From assembly GCA_016802295.1 (NCBI GenBank), contig JAESIW010000064.1, positions 831,147-888,150 on the forward strand: a stretch of 57,004 nt of DNA. The letters are read 5' to 3'. The translations under genes and the position numbers were made by a program. The notes below the pieces were generated by a model. That model searched no databases, was not told where the DNA came from, and saw nothing but the letters and a program-made list of their open reading frames with translations. Source of the DNA: Brachionus rotundiformis (taxonomy: Eukaryota > Rotifera > Eurotatoria > Ploima > Brachionidae). Positions 11,143-21,878 of this stretch are shown here, piece by piece; position 1 is the first letter of the stretch, and every line of letters begins with the position of its first letter.

Positions 11143-13475
11143 ATGCTTCGATTTACCAAAAAGAAATTAGCTTTAGACACTTTTGACTCATTGTTAACAG
11201 CAATTTTTATTTTTTTCCATTGTTTGGTACAAAAGATACGGTGTGGTTCTATAAAAAATACCAGTGAAATGGATCTTAATACAAAGAGCGAAGATTTTCC
11301 TCTGATTTTTAAACAGTTTAATCAGACAGAAATAACCAATCCTTACTCAATATATGGTTTTAATTACATTGGTTTTAATAATTCGGATGTGCTGAATTCT
11401 AATGAGTCTGATCAGTCGTTGCACTACTGGGCTCTAATCCTATTATTTTGCCCCATATCAACAATTTTTGGAAATATTTTAGTAGTTGTATCTGTTATAA
11501 AGGAAAAAAGTCTGAGAACTGTGACAAATTATTTTGTTGTTTCACTGGCCTTAGCGGACTTAACTGTTGCAGCAGCGGTTATGCCTTTTGCAGTTTATTA
11601 TGAAGTTTATTTTAGTCAATTATTTTTTTGTAAATTATTCAATATTTTAAAAAAAGGTAACTAGAAAGTGGCATTTAACCAATATGGTCTGCGATGCGTG
11701 GGTTGCTACAGACGTGATGGCTTCAACTGCGTCAATACTTAATTTGGTGGCAATCGCAATTGATAGGTAATTAGATTTAATTTTAATTAAATGATAATAA
11801 TTTAAAATAAAATCAAGCGTATTAATAATTCAACCTCTCTTTTGATTAGATTAATTAAGATTAAAAAATAATTCTTTTGGGAATAAATTGATAGTAATTA
11901 AGAAATTAAACACAAATTGAGTCGATGGTGGAGTGGTTCGATCAGCTGCCCTACCAAGTGATCACTAGATAAAGATTAAAATCCTCTGAGAGGAAGTGGA
12001 TAGTTGATCGGGAAAACTAAACATCGGCTTTTCTGCTAGCGCGTAGGGCTAGCTGTCAAACCACACAAGTATTAAAGAGTTGTATAGAAATCAAATCATG
12101 CTCCACAAGGATCGAAAAAAAATTTTTTTCAATAAAAAATAATTTTCAATATTAATATTATATTTAAAAAACATATAAATATCCAGTTCAAATTTTTATT
12201 TGAATACCAAAATTTATTTCAAATAATTTAAAACAGATCGGGACTTAGTTTTTTGTCTATGAATTACTTAAAGCTTCTTAAATGATCATTTAGATTATTA
12301 CCAGATCTTAGCTTCCAAAAAATAAAAATTAAATAGAATTAGTCAAATCAAATAGGCTTATCTCTTGAGACTTAGAGTGATTAAAATGTTAGTAAATACT
12401 CTTCTAAATTTTATTAATTAAATATACATAGACTAGACAAAATAAGATTTAGTTTTGAGTAATTTTCAAAAAAAATTAATACAACAATCAAATGATAAAA
12501 GCTTCATTTATAATAATCTTATCTGATTCTTCTTAAGGTTCATAGCGGTAACACAGCCGATAAAATATGCGCGGCACAAGAGCTCGAATCGAATATACCT
12601 GATGATCGCACTGGTTTGGCTAATAAGCGTGGCGATAGCATCACCAATCGCCGTTGGTTTAAATAATACACCAGGACGAGCGTCAAATGAGTGCAGTTTT
12701 AATAATCATCAATTTCTTATTTACTCTTCTATGTTTTCATTTTACATACCAACTATAGTAATGATAATTCTTTATTATAAAATTTTTAAAGTAATACGCT
12801 CGCGTGCTAAAAAAGCTCAGGCGGCTAAAATGGTTAATCGAAAGCCAGCGAACAACCAGGAGACTAAGCCGAATTCAGATAAACAAGCAGATTGTTCAAA
12901 TCCTCTAAATGATTCAGAAAATAAGCAAAAAATAACTATGATTAGTCCTCGTATATTTAATCTCAAAAATAAAACTATTGAAGTAATGGTAAAAAAAGGA
13001 GGTGATAAAAAGAAATCAAGTTCGATCTTTTCTGCTCAAGCTAGGAACTCTGGTGACAAAATTCAAAAGAGACATCATTCTATTGGTTTACTATCCATTA
13101 ATGTACTTCGATCGCAAGTTCATCCATCTGCGGCATCAAGTCACAAGGAAAGAAAAGTTACTAAAACTTTGCTGATAGTGCTCATTGTTTTTTTAGTTTG
13201 CTGGTAATTTAGTCTTAAAAAAAAATAAAACTTTAATTAATACTATTAATTTTATTAATAGGTCGCCTTTTTTTGCTTTGAATAATTTAGCTAGAGGAAT
13301 ATGTATAGAGTTTACAATTGAATGCTCATTTATAAGCGATGAACTTATTTCTTTTTTAACTTGGCTCGGATATTTAAATTCTATGTTAAATCCAATTATT
13401 TATACAATATTTAACGTTGAGTTTCGTAAAGCATTTGTAAAAATTCTATCAGACTGTACAAAAAGAAGAAACTGA
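11143..13475 (+). CDS. D2-like dopamine receptor (class A GPCR)
   Basis: Four exons join in frame: 11143-11604, 11657-11766, 12538-13203 and 13262-13475 (483 residues). The protein is a seven-helix amine receptor. TM2 has SLALADL. TM3 has the amine-binding Asp in ATDVMASTASILN, ending in a DRF in place of DRY. TM5 has the three-serine pattern YSSMFSFYIP that contacts catechol hydroxyls. A loop of roughly 130 residues precedes TM6 (VFLVCWSPFF). TM7 gives WLGYLNSMLNPIIYTIF, and the short tail EFRKAFVKIL matches the D2 family almost exactly. D2-like receptors signal through Gi/o to lower cAMP at the plasma membrane. The start is uncertain: Met at 11269 would give 441 residues and avoids an extra hydrophobic stretch near the N-terminus. 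N-glycosylation sequons (NQT, NNS, NES) lie before TM1. The second intron (771 bp) is unusually long and holds a SINE. Confidence 0.93.
11920..12129 (+). mobile_element. tRNA-derived SINE in a receptor intron
   Basis: Inside intron 2 of the receptor lies a patch far richer in G/C than the intron around it. Its head resembles a tRNA gene (Ser/Leu-like): gtcgatggtggagtggttcg holds an A-box-like element, and agattaaaatcc sits at the B-box position. A body with the inverted repeat gctagc...gctagc (12037-12055) follows, then an A-run at about 12114-12122. Head, unrelated body and A-rich tail are the layout of a tRNA-derived SINE. The B box is degraded, so this copy is probably old. Ends are approximate and no target-site duplication is obvious. 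Confidence 0.6.
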
Positions 13476-14247
13476 ATTTATTTTATTTTTTATTTATCTA
13501 TTTTATTCGGTGAATTACAATTAATAAAAGACCTTAAATTTATATTTTCTTTATGATTTTTTTGATTGTTATCTTAAGAAATTATATATAATTAATAATT
13601 TTCTTTTTAAATTCAAAAATATCAATTCAATTTTTTAAAAATTTATATCTTTAAAATTTAAAAGACTTTGTTAGTCAATCTAGAATTAAAAGATTTTTTA
13701 AAATAATTACAAATGAACTTAATTTTGATTTATGGCATTGATATGAAATTATTTTAGATATTTACCAAATATTTTAATAATTTATTTTTCCTTTTCAGGA
13801 TCATCAATGTTTGTTTTAATTTAAAATAAATTTATGAGACTCATTCATGCTTCTAATTAAACATTTTTATTTCTTGAAGACATATAACTGATTTAGATTA
13901 TTATTATTTCAATTATTTCTCAAGGAAAAAGTATGTTTTTAATCTGGTTATTAAAGATGGAAACATTTTAATGAATTAAGTAATTCTAAAAATAAATCTT
14001 TTTTTTTTAAACTGATGTAAATTGGATAACACTAGCATGAAAATTTCTAAATGATGCCATTAAGAATTCTTTAATACTTGAAAACTTTGAATAATGATTT
14101 AAAATATCAAATATATAATATTATAAATAATATTATTATAGTACTTTTAATCCAAATTTATATAATTTTTCAAGCTAGTCATATATAATTTAAATCTATT
14201 CCGGATACTAAGTCTAATAAAAAATTCTCAAAAGAACCTTAGCCAGG
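13476..14247. other. AT-rich DNA after the receptor
   Basis: Holds the receptor 3' untranslated region; an aataaa lies in 'attaataaaag' near 13523. Nothing else is supported. Confidence 0.4.
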
Positions 14248-14558
14248 AATCATTTAGTACAAAGAAGAGCGACAAAATTGGTTGACACTACCAGAACTAA
14301 GTTCTATGAAGACAGATCAAAAAACTTAAATCTTATGAGCCTTGAAATCGTCGTTTAAGTGTCTTAACAAATGGTATCAACTTTGCTTTTAGTCTAAAAA
14401 AACTAAGAAGACCACACAAAAATACACTGGCCCGAGAAATAAATCGCAGAGGCTCATTAAGGTATAATTTCTTAACAAATCGCTGTGTAAATGTGCAAAC
14501 AACAAATAGCTTCAAAGTTTTCATTGGCAAAAAACTCTTAAGAATGGTGAAAAGCTGA
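14248..14558 (+). mobile_element. decayed LINE reverse-transcriptase C-terminus
   Basis: Plus-strand translation gives the familiar end of a CR1/Jockey-type non-LTR retrotransposon ORF2. From 14248 the frame reads LVQRRATKLV, then TKFYEDRSKNLNLMSLE. At about 14346 the frame shifts, and a second frame runs to TGA (14556-14558) with RRLSVLTNG, RRPHKNTLA, RGSLRYNFLTNRCVNV and NSFKVFIGKKLL. In intact elements these correspond to the 'QRRATKLV...YE.RL..L.L.SLE.RR...' block and the 'R.NFF..RVV..WN.LP...V.A...FK..LDK' block; here the WNxLP part is missing. The shift, the deletion and the lack of upstream RT motifs show a dead, 5'-truncated copy. The open frame on the opposite strand (14333-14530) is only its shadow. 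Confidence 0.7.
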
Positions 14559-15116
14559 ATCTGCCAAAGCTTTTTAGTTTATGATACTAAACGATACTGT
14601 GTAGATAGAAATATCTATACTGCAGATATTATCATAATTATCACTATTCAATTTCTGTTAGAGAAAAAAATGAACAATGCTTTCATGAATTTAAAATTTT
14701 TGCCATATAAAAATAAAAAAAACTCTTGAATTTTTTTAAAAAAATTTATTGATAATTTTAATTTTTATCGGAATGATCTTGGTAACTAAACCAAGTTGAA
14801 TATTCAATTAATAAAATATACATATTACTTAATTATAAATTTTCAATACAAAACTCTTCATTTCTTAAACACATTACATTTTCATCACGCATAACTTAAA
14901 TGAATCATTGTCTTTCTTACTTTTTTTAAATGTGATTTTCGTCATAAAACACTTAACAATCTGTAACCATTATGATATTAAAATTAATAAAAGTTTGTGA
15001 TTTTATGACTCATTATTTTTCTGTTGTTATTATTTAAAAAACAGCGTTTGTGCTCGAGTCATTCAAGCAAAACCCAGCAAAAAATTTTCGACTACCATTT
15101 TAGCATAATTATTATC
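14559..15116. other. intergenic, nothing seen
   Basis: AT-rich. It should include the promoter of the next gene. No site recognised. Confidence 0.35.
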
Positions 15117-15812
15117 ATGAGCTATTTCAACACATTTCATGGATACAGTCAGCCTTATTATACCTTTAATGTAGTACAATACGGAAAAAACCCTATCATT
15201 GAAACTCATAATCCAAATTTTAATGCATTTAATAATTATGTAAATACACACGGATTTTTTTACCAAAATTTTGATACCTCGACTTCAAAGTCAACGCTCA
15301 AAACCGAAAATAGTCGTTTAGCTACGTTGAAAAATTCAGCCCACGATTATATAAATTATTTCTATAACCAAGTGTACCCCAGCATTGTTAATCACTCATC
15401 CAGAATCTTGAAAAAAGAAAGCGAAAAAGAAAATGAAGCTGAATTGTCTGATGATGGATCATTTACAAGTCAAGTTCCTAGGAGACACTTATCTGTTGAA
15501 AACTTATTGAATCTAACTAAGGATAAAATTTTTAGAAGACACAGACGATCATATTCAACTGATAACACAATTTATCATTCTGAAAACTTTGACACAATGC
15601 CTTATTCAATAAATGTACAGCAAAGGTATAGAACTCACAGCTCAGATGACCGCCTAACTAGGAGAGAAGCTAATATTGAGCTCTTGGTGAAAAATGTTCT
15701 GCTACCTGAAGTGGTTATTAAAAATGTGAGATACAATCGACCAGAACTTGCACTAAAAAATTTGTCAAACCTTTTAAATTCTGGTTACGAAACAACAATA
15801 AATGATAGTTAA
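15117..15812 (+). CDS. unrecognised basic, Ser/Tyr/Asn-rich protein
   Basis: A single open frame from the first ATG gives 231 residues; the frame is open further upstream but lacks an ATG. An aataaa at about 15846 suggests a separate transcript ending here. The N-terminal 70 residues are rich in Tyr, Phe and Asn (GYSQPYYTFNVVQYGK). The middle is acidic and then very basic, with repeated Arg-Arg-X-Ser-type sites that fit basophilic kinase targets: RRHLSVENLL, RRHRRSYSTDN and RTHSSDDRL. The C-terminal 60 residues look folded and helical (EANIELLVKNVLLPEVVIKN, RPELALKNLSNLLNSGY). There are no membrane segments and no signal peptide. I do not recognise the family; a cytosolic regulatory or cytoskeletal protein is only a guess. 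Confidence 0.65.
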   Translation: MSYFNTFHGYSQPYYTFNVVQYGKNPIIETHNPNFNAFNNYVNTHGFFYQNFDTSTSKSTLKTENSRLATLKNSAHDYINYFYNQVYPSIVNHSSRILKKESEKENEAELSDDGSFTSQVPRRHLSVENLLNLTKDKIFRRHRRSYSTDNTIYHSENFDTMPYSINVQQRYRTHSSDDRLTRREANIELLVKNVLLPEVVIKNVRYNRPELALKNLSNLLNSGYETTINDS

Positions 15813-16041
15813 AATATTTTTTTCTAAAAGATATTTCCTAAATTCAATAAAAAAATTGAAATTATCCATCTCTTTTTTTACTTATTTTATAAGTTGTCCA
15901 AATTCGAACTAGCTAATTTAAAATCAGTGAAGTGAAGAAAAAAGAGAATTAATTTTATGTAATTGTGTCATTTAAATTCAAATTTAGCTTATGAAATTAG
16001 ATAAGATTTATTTGAATTAATTTCTCAATTGAATAGACAAA

Positions 16042-18434
16042 ATGTTTGCACGAAAAAAAAAGTCAAATATTTTTAATGAAACTCTTTCACCTGAAATGCT
16101 GAACATGTCTGAAAATGGAAAAAGAACACATCTGGTCAAAAGAGATAAGCAAAGCATTAATGGCACCAGTTATTTTGCTTCTGATTCATGCTCTCGTCTT
16201 AAACAGGGTACTAATAAATACAGATCTAAAAGTCGTTCAGCTTTGGACGAAGAAGAGGAAAATGAATATTTTAAAGAGAAAAAATGCGAAAAATTTGGTC
16301 ATAAATTAAGGGAAAAAGCGTCAAATTTGAGAAAAAAAATTTCAAGCATTTCAAGGAATCAATTAAATGACCAAACATTGATTAATGACCAAGAAGTGTC
16401 CAACTTTAAATTGAACTTTTCCAATGAACAGCTTGATTTGCCCGATTTGCAGCTTGATTCAGAAGATCTAAGTGATGAATCTAATTTAAAATTTGATTCT
16501 TCAAAGTCAGGACGTTTTGCAAAATTTTTTCTTAAGTCCGAAAGCCAACCTGTTACCCGAAAAAATTCAGACAATGAAGTTGGTCTTCATTTTCTTAAAT
16601 TTAGTCTTCCAAATTGAAAAATTTATTCTAATTTTAAGAAGAATTTGTGTAACTCTAAACTCACGCGAATGAGTTTACCATCGAAAATTGCCAAAAATGG
16701 TTCTTTATTTCATTGTGCTCAGTCTTCACAAATAGAAGTATTTAACTTACAAATTAAAGAAATGTTTTCATTTTAAAAATTATAGAAGCTTATTAATAAC
16801 AACTGGTTCGCCTTCTCAGACCAAAATTTGGGTAAATTATTTAAATCATGGAGCTATCTAAAATTTGGATTTAGAAATTTATGCCAAGCCAAACTCAGTT
16901 GTTCTTTGGTCTGGTCAAAAAGAAGTTACCGAATCAGGAATATTGGCTGAAATGAGCAAAAGAGATATAGAATTGCAAGAAAGATGGTTCGAGATATATA
17001 CTTCTGAAATTTCTTATTATAAAACACTGAAAATATTAGACCAAATTATTTTGAGCAATTTTCAGACAAACCTAAAAATTCAAGATTTTAATTTGGTATT
17101 GATAACCAATTTGAAAGAAATTATAGCAATATCAGAAAAGTAAAAATTAGATTGTATTTTTTCAAATATTTATTTATACTTCCAATTTAGGATGATTTTA
17201 GCATTAGATTCTAGAATTAAAAATTCTGTGATCATCGAAAACATGTTTGATATATTGATAGATACAATGAATGATGATAAATTTCAAAAAATTTACATTG
17301 ACTACGCTGGAGAAAAAAGTACACAGAAAGAAAATTATGATAACTTAAAGTCTGTTTAAAAAACCATATTTAAATAACTTAATATTTTAATAACCTTTCT
17401 TCTCTGAAGAAGAAATAACAAAAAATTTAATGACTTAATGCAGAAATTAAACTTCAATCCTATTCTTGAAGGAAAAGATGTTCAAACATATTTTATTGCA
17501 CCAATACAGCGTCTTTCCAGATACAAGTTGCTCGTTGATGCCATTTTAAATGTTTTGCCAGAAGATTCCCCACATATTGAAGAAGGAACGAGCTTGTCCA
17601 ATTTAATTAATAAAGTATTCTATCCAAACAGGTTATTTTATTGTACAATTAATAAAAATGAAATATTAGATTCTAAAAAAAGCAAACAAAAAAGCAGCTG
17701 AGACTCTTAATTTTTCTGAAGCGGTCAAACTTTTACTTTTATTAAAATTTCAAAACAATGAAATAGTAACTGATTAATAATTAATGCCAAATTTTAATTG
17801 TTTTTGTTTAGAAATTACATCAGCTTTTTCAAAATCGAGAGCTTTTATATCACAGTGATCTGTTGTCCGTAAAGTCTTTGTATTTTAGTAAAAAAGAGGA
17901 CATACAAAACAGTTTAAAGCGGAACAAATACCCTGTTCAGCCAATACACATGTATCATGTTATTTTATTAACAGATTTACTTTTTATATGCAAAAAAGAA
18001 GAGTAAGCTTAGAAACAAATTTAAATTATGGTAAAGCAAAAGTTGAATATTTACTTTAAAAGAAATCAAGGAGGATCATTTTTTTATAAAGTGATTCTTA
18101 AGGCAGAAAAAAGACATGTCCATTTAGAATTTTGTGAATGGGAGGAATTAAATGATGACCATTCGAGTCAAGAAGATAATGAAATAGATGTTGCATCAAA
18201 GTCGTATTTGTTAATATTTACAATATTTAAAGATGATACAGATACAAGATGCATAACAAGAATGCTAAATAAAAAATATATTTTTCTCTGCACAAAGTAT
18301 ATTTTATATTCAGTTAATTATTTATTTTTAAAGGTGTCTTTTTAAGACAAGAAGGTCAAGTCTGGCTTAATTTTTTTGAAAGTAGCTGTGAAATTTTCAG
18401 ATTAGACAGTGATGAAGACGAAAGTTTTATATAG
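16042..18434 (+). CDS. ephexin-like RhoGEF (DH-PH)
   Basis: Nine exons join in frame to 606 residues: 16042-16578, 16786-16831, 16875-17139, 17191-17349, 17410-17614, 17670-17765, 17812-18002, 18063-18296, 18347-18434. The last seven are secure; the first two junctions are weaker (donor gttggt). Residues 1-180 are disordered and Ser/Lys-rich. The ephexin entry motif (NSVVLWSGQKEVTESGILAE) leads into the DH domain (ELQERWFEIYTSEISYYKTL to PIQRLSRYKLLVDAIL). This domain exchanges GDP for GTP on Rho GTPases. The PH domain follows (RELLYHSDLLSV, VILLTDLLFICKKEE). Family members NGEF/ARHGEF5/16/19/26 usually end in an SH3 domain; here the protein stops soon after PH with an acidic tail, so SH3 appears absent. 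No poly(A) signal separates 16617 from 16786, which favours one gene, but the N-terminal exon could be separate. Confidence 0.78.
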
Positions 18435-19007
18435 CGTCAATAAATCATAAATTTACCGGTGAAAATTTAATTTAAAAAATATTCAAGCTTTATTTGTTTA
18501 TGATTTAATGTTACTTTCTTTAATGTTCTGCATAAAATCTTGATTTTTATACCTGATATTGCCCTATCAGATTAAATAATGCATAAAAAATAATTCAATA
18601 ATTATTTTAAGACAGTAAAACAAATTAAGATCAAAAGTTTCTATTATTTATTTTTGACTTGATTTTAAATATAATAAAAAAAATTATAAATTTAAAAATA
18701 TAGGAAAAAAAATAAAACTAATCATAAAAATAAAAATTAAGAGTAATTAATTTAAATATTCAGAAATTACTCTTACTAGAAAACGAATATTGGTTCCATA
18801 TCCATAATTTTCATACTAAACCAAATATGAAAAAAATTGTTATTTATTTTTAAATATAAGCTTTATGATAAAAAGTCTAAATAAAGTTTTAATTTAAAAT
18901 AGAAAATTGCTGATTATAAAAAAATATTTCTAATTAATCGTGAACAATTAAATAATTTAAAATTTTATATTCAAAATTCATAAACCACTGATGTATTTTA
19001 AATTAAT
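18435..19007. other. convergent intergenic region
   Basis: Tail-to-tail spacer between the RhoGEF (+) and the calpain (-). Very AT-rich, holding 3' untranslated sequence from both sides. Nothing else seen. Confidence 0.4.
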
Positions 19008-21659
19008 CTAAAAATTTGTTTCCTTAGTATCGTCATTATCTGAAGCTACTTCTTCATCACAATTTTCAATGAAATCAATCCAATCTTTGGCAAAATAATT
19101 TTCGTTACCAAAAAAACTCTCTGACTCAGGCTTTATAAAGAATTAAAAACAACATCTTTAAATATTTTAAAATATTACAATATCTCCGTTGTCTTCGGTA
19201 AGATCACTTAAAAAATTAACAAATTTAACTAAAAATTCACCAATTTAATTTACTTGGTTTCAATGCTTTTTTGAGTATAAATACGTAGCATAAATTCACA
19301 CTCACGATCTTCATCATAAGTGCTTGGTATAATTAAATAATTTCCTGGAGGAACTCTAAATCGTTTGGTCACTTCTCTTGTATTAATATAGCTTCCTGAT
19401 GTGCCGACTCGTTCTAATTGATTAGAGCAGAGCTTAACGCGACAATCATTCAGGTTGTCTATATCTATACTATCTAGTATTCTAAAAAATCTAAATTGAA
19501 TATATTCATCATTAGTTTCATCACCAGTAAATATTCTTTTTAATCTAGTATCTTTTTGCATTAATGAAATTATTACAGTGGACATGTTTTTATTATCATC
19601 TTTGTCGACATCTTGAAGTGATATTATAAATTGGGGATTTGTCCAAAATTTAGCTAAATAAAGTTAAAATTTAGAGTAAAGAAAAATTTAATTAGACATT
19701 ACCATGATCAGACGAACCACATCCACCAGCCGATAGTCCAGTTTTCCATTCTGATTGATATGTTGTACAAACCCAAATAAGGTCAGAATCCTGATTTGTT
19801 TTAAAAAAGATAATTATTTTTTAAATTTTCTTTTGGATTGTTTTTACATCATCTATTTGATTTAGTTCTTCACTAAAACTGTCTAAATTCAAATGACAAA
19901 ATTGAACAGAATGCCAATTATATATAAAATCTTCGAAACTCATCCTTGTTGTTAATTGTTATTTTAAATTTAAAATTTGATTTAGTTTTAATTACCAAAA
20001 TTCTCCGTCTGGACATCTTCTAAATTCAATCTCATCCAAATTTTCCTCATTAAGTCTGTACCATTCTGTAGAGCTTTTAATCTAATATAAGTATTTTGGC
20101 TCAAATTTTTCAACCAAGTTACTTGTCACACCTTTAGAATAATTTAGAATTGAAAAAATAAACATTATTTTACTATAATTACCATGCTCCACGCCATTCC
20201 ACGTTATTTCCCCTAAAGAAAAATATGAAAAATCATACAAAAAATTCAACTATACCAAGGATTTCTGATTCTGACTAGTTTGACATGATGACCATTTCGA
20301 TCAACGACTACTGTTATATTTGTCACAATATAAGCATCTAAAATAACTTAAAAATCTAGTTAATAAATATTTGAAAATTTATTACGTCCTTTAACCAATC
20401 CATTGTATTGAATGGCTTCTCTTGTCACATTATCAGCCTTTACTTTTTTAAGTTAAATTTTGTTAATTTAATAAAAACTACAAATTTGTTTACATTAATA
20501 CTGCAACTGATAATTGAACCTCTATCAAAACTTTGCTTTAGAATATCCCAAAAATATGTTTTTTTTTTAAATGACATGTGTTTTAATTCTTTACAATATT
20601 TTTAGATAATAAAATGCGTAAAACTATGAAAAAATACCAATGGACTCAGGCAGGCCGCCTTAAAATCAAAAATTTAAGCAAAATTTTTTAAATTTTATCA
20701 ATAAAACCTGTCATATCAACTAGAGCATAATTGGTTTGTCCAGCATCCAGATTTTCATAAGATCCATATACTCTAAAAAGTTTTATTGCTAAATCTAAAC
20801 AATCAATCAAAAAATGAAATCTTTACTTAGCATAAGCTTTTTCCTAAAAAAAAAAAACTAAAGATATAAGAAATATTTTTTTTAGCATACAAAAAGAGGT
20901 CCCCATAGTTCATTTGGCTCTTGTTTATTGGAACAAAATACAAAACTTCCATCTGAATAAAAAGGCAAGCGATCATCAATGACAACATCAACCCATTCGC
21001 CGTAAAGCCAAAATCGAAAATGGAAGATACCTAAAAAAAATGTGTTGTTTAATAGGTTTATTTATTCGAGCAAGTAAACCTGAATAGTTTTCATCAAAAT
21101 TTTGTTCAGGTGGAACAACCTTGGTAAATAATTTTGGAGATTGCATAATTCCGGCACAAGCTAAAGAAGATAATTTTAATCTTATCTAAAGTTTACGAAT
21201 TTCAAGTAACAAAATACCTGCAATAAACCTTAAAAATTAAAATAAATTTTGGAATAATATTTTTGTAAAATAAATCTTAATACTGACCAGCAATTTCCTA
21301 TATTTCCTTGATCCATATCACATCTGTCAAAACCATTTACAACAAATTTAGGGTTTTCGATTACTTCCTGTAATTTTGATTTTAATATGAAAAAATAAGA
21401 ATAAAACTAATTAGATTACTTTAGGTCTTAACCAAACAATGTCATCTGGACATTCCCTAGAATGATATAGACTTTGATTTATAGCCGGAAAAAGTGGGTC
21501 CTCAAACAAAAAGTTTTCGCTATGTACTGATTTCACTTCATGATAATCTTGCCCTTTAAAAGGCATAATAGGCTGAACCTTTAATAATCAAGTTATTTGT
21601 TTAAACTTATATTTAATCGTAAAATTTACATCAAATGATGTGACTTTTTTTAAAACCAT
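19008..21659 (-). CDS. CAPN: calpain-type cysteine protease lacking an EF-hand domain
   Basis: About 17 short exons on the minus strand rebuild roughly 564 residues. Order: N-terminus FEDPLFPAINQSLYHSR; catalytic Cys near residue 89 in DQGNIGNCWF; ENYSGIFHFRFWLYGEWVDV; EKAYAKVYGSY; catalytic His near 251 in GLVKGHAY; catalytic Asn near 276 in VRIRNPWGNNVEWRGAW; GEFWMSFEDF; then the C2-like domain III (QFIISLQDVDKDDNKN to RVPPGNYLIIPSTYDEDREC) and an acidic tail of about 50 residues. The Cys/His/Asn triad is intact, so it should be an active Ca2+-dependent intracellular protease. There is no penta-EF-hand domain, which places it with atypical calpains. Several exons are micro-exons: 21218-21228 (11 bp), 20123-20131 (9 bp), 20827-20843 (17 bp) and 20638-20658 (21 bp). 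First exon is 21630-21659. No in-frame stop or missing core motif was seen. Confidence 0.9.
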
Positions 21660-21878
21660 TTTGAAAATTAATTCAAAAAAATGAAACAAAAAATTTATAA
21701 TACTTGATAAATTTTTAAATATTCAAGATAAAATTTTTTGCTAATTTCTTTGAGAATATTTTTTGACTTTTGTTTAATAATCTTTAGTTTTTAGCCAAAA
21801 TTCTCATGTTTTTTTTTATTACTTTAAGTTAAAATTCAAAGTTTTGAATTCAAAATTTATTTTAAATATTATACGAAA

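Noticed and set aside
14333..14530. 65-codon minus-strand frame
   Set aside because: Antisense shadow of the LINE remnant, whose plus-strand translation has recognisable reverse-transcriptase C-terminal motifs.
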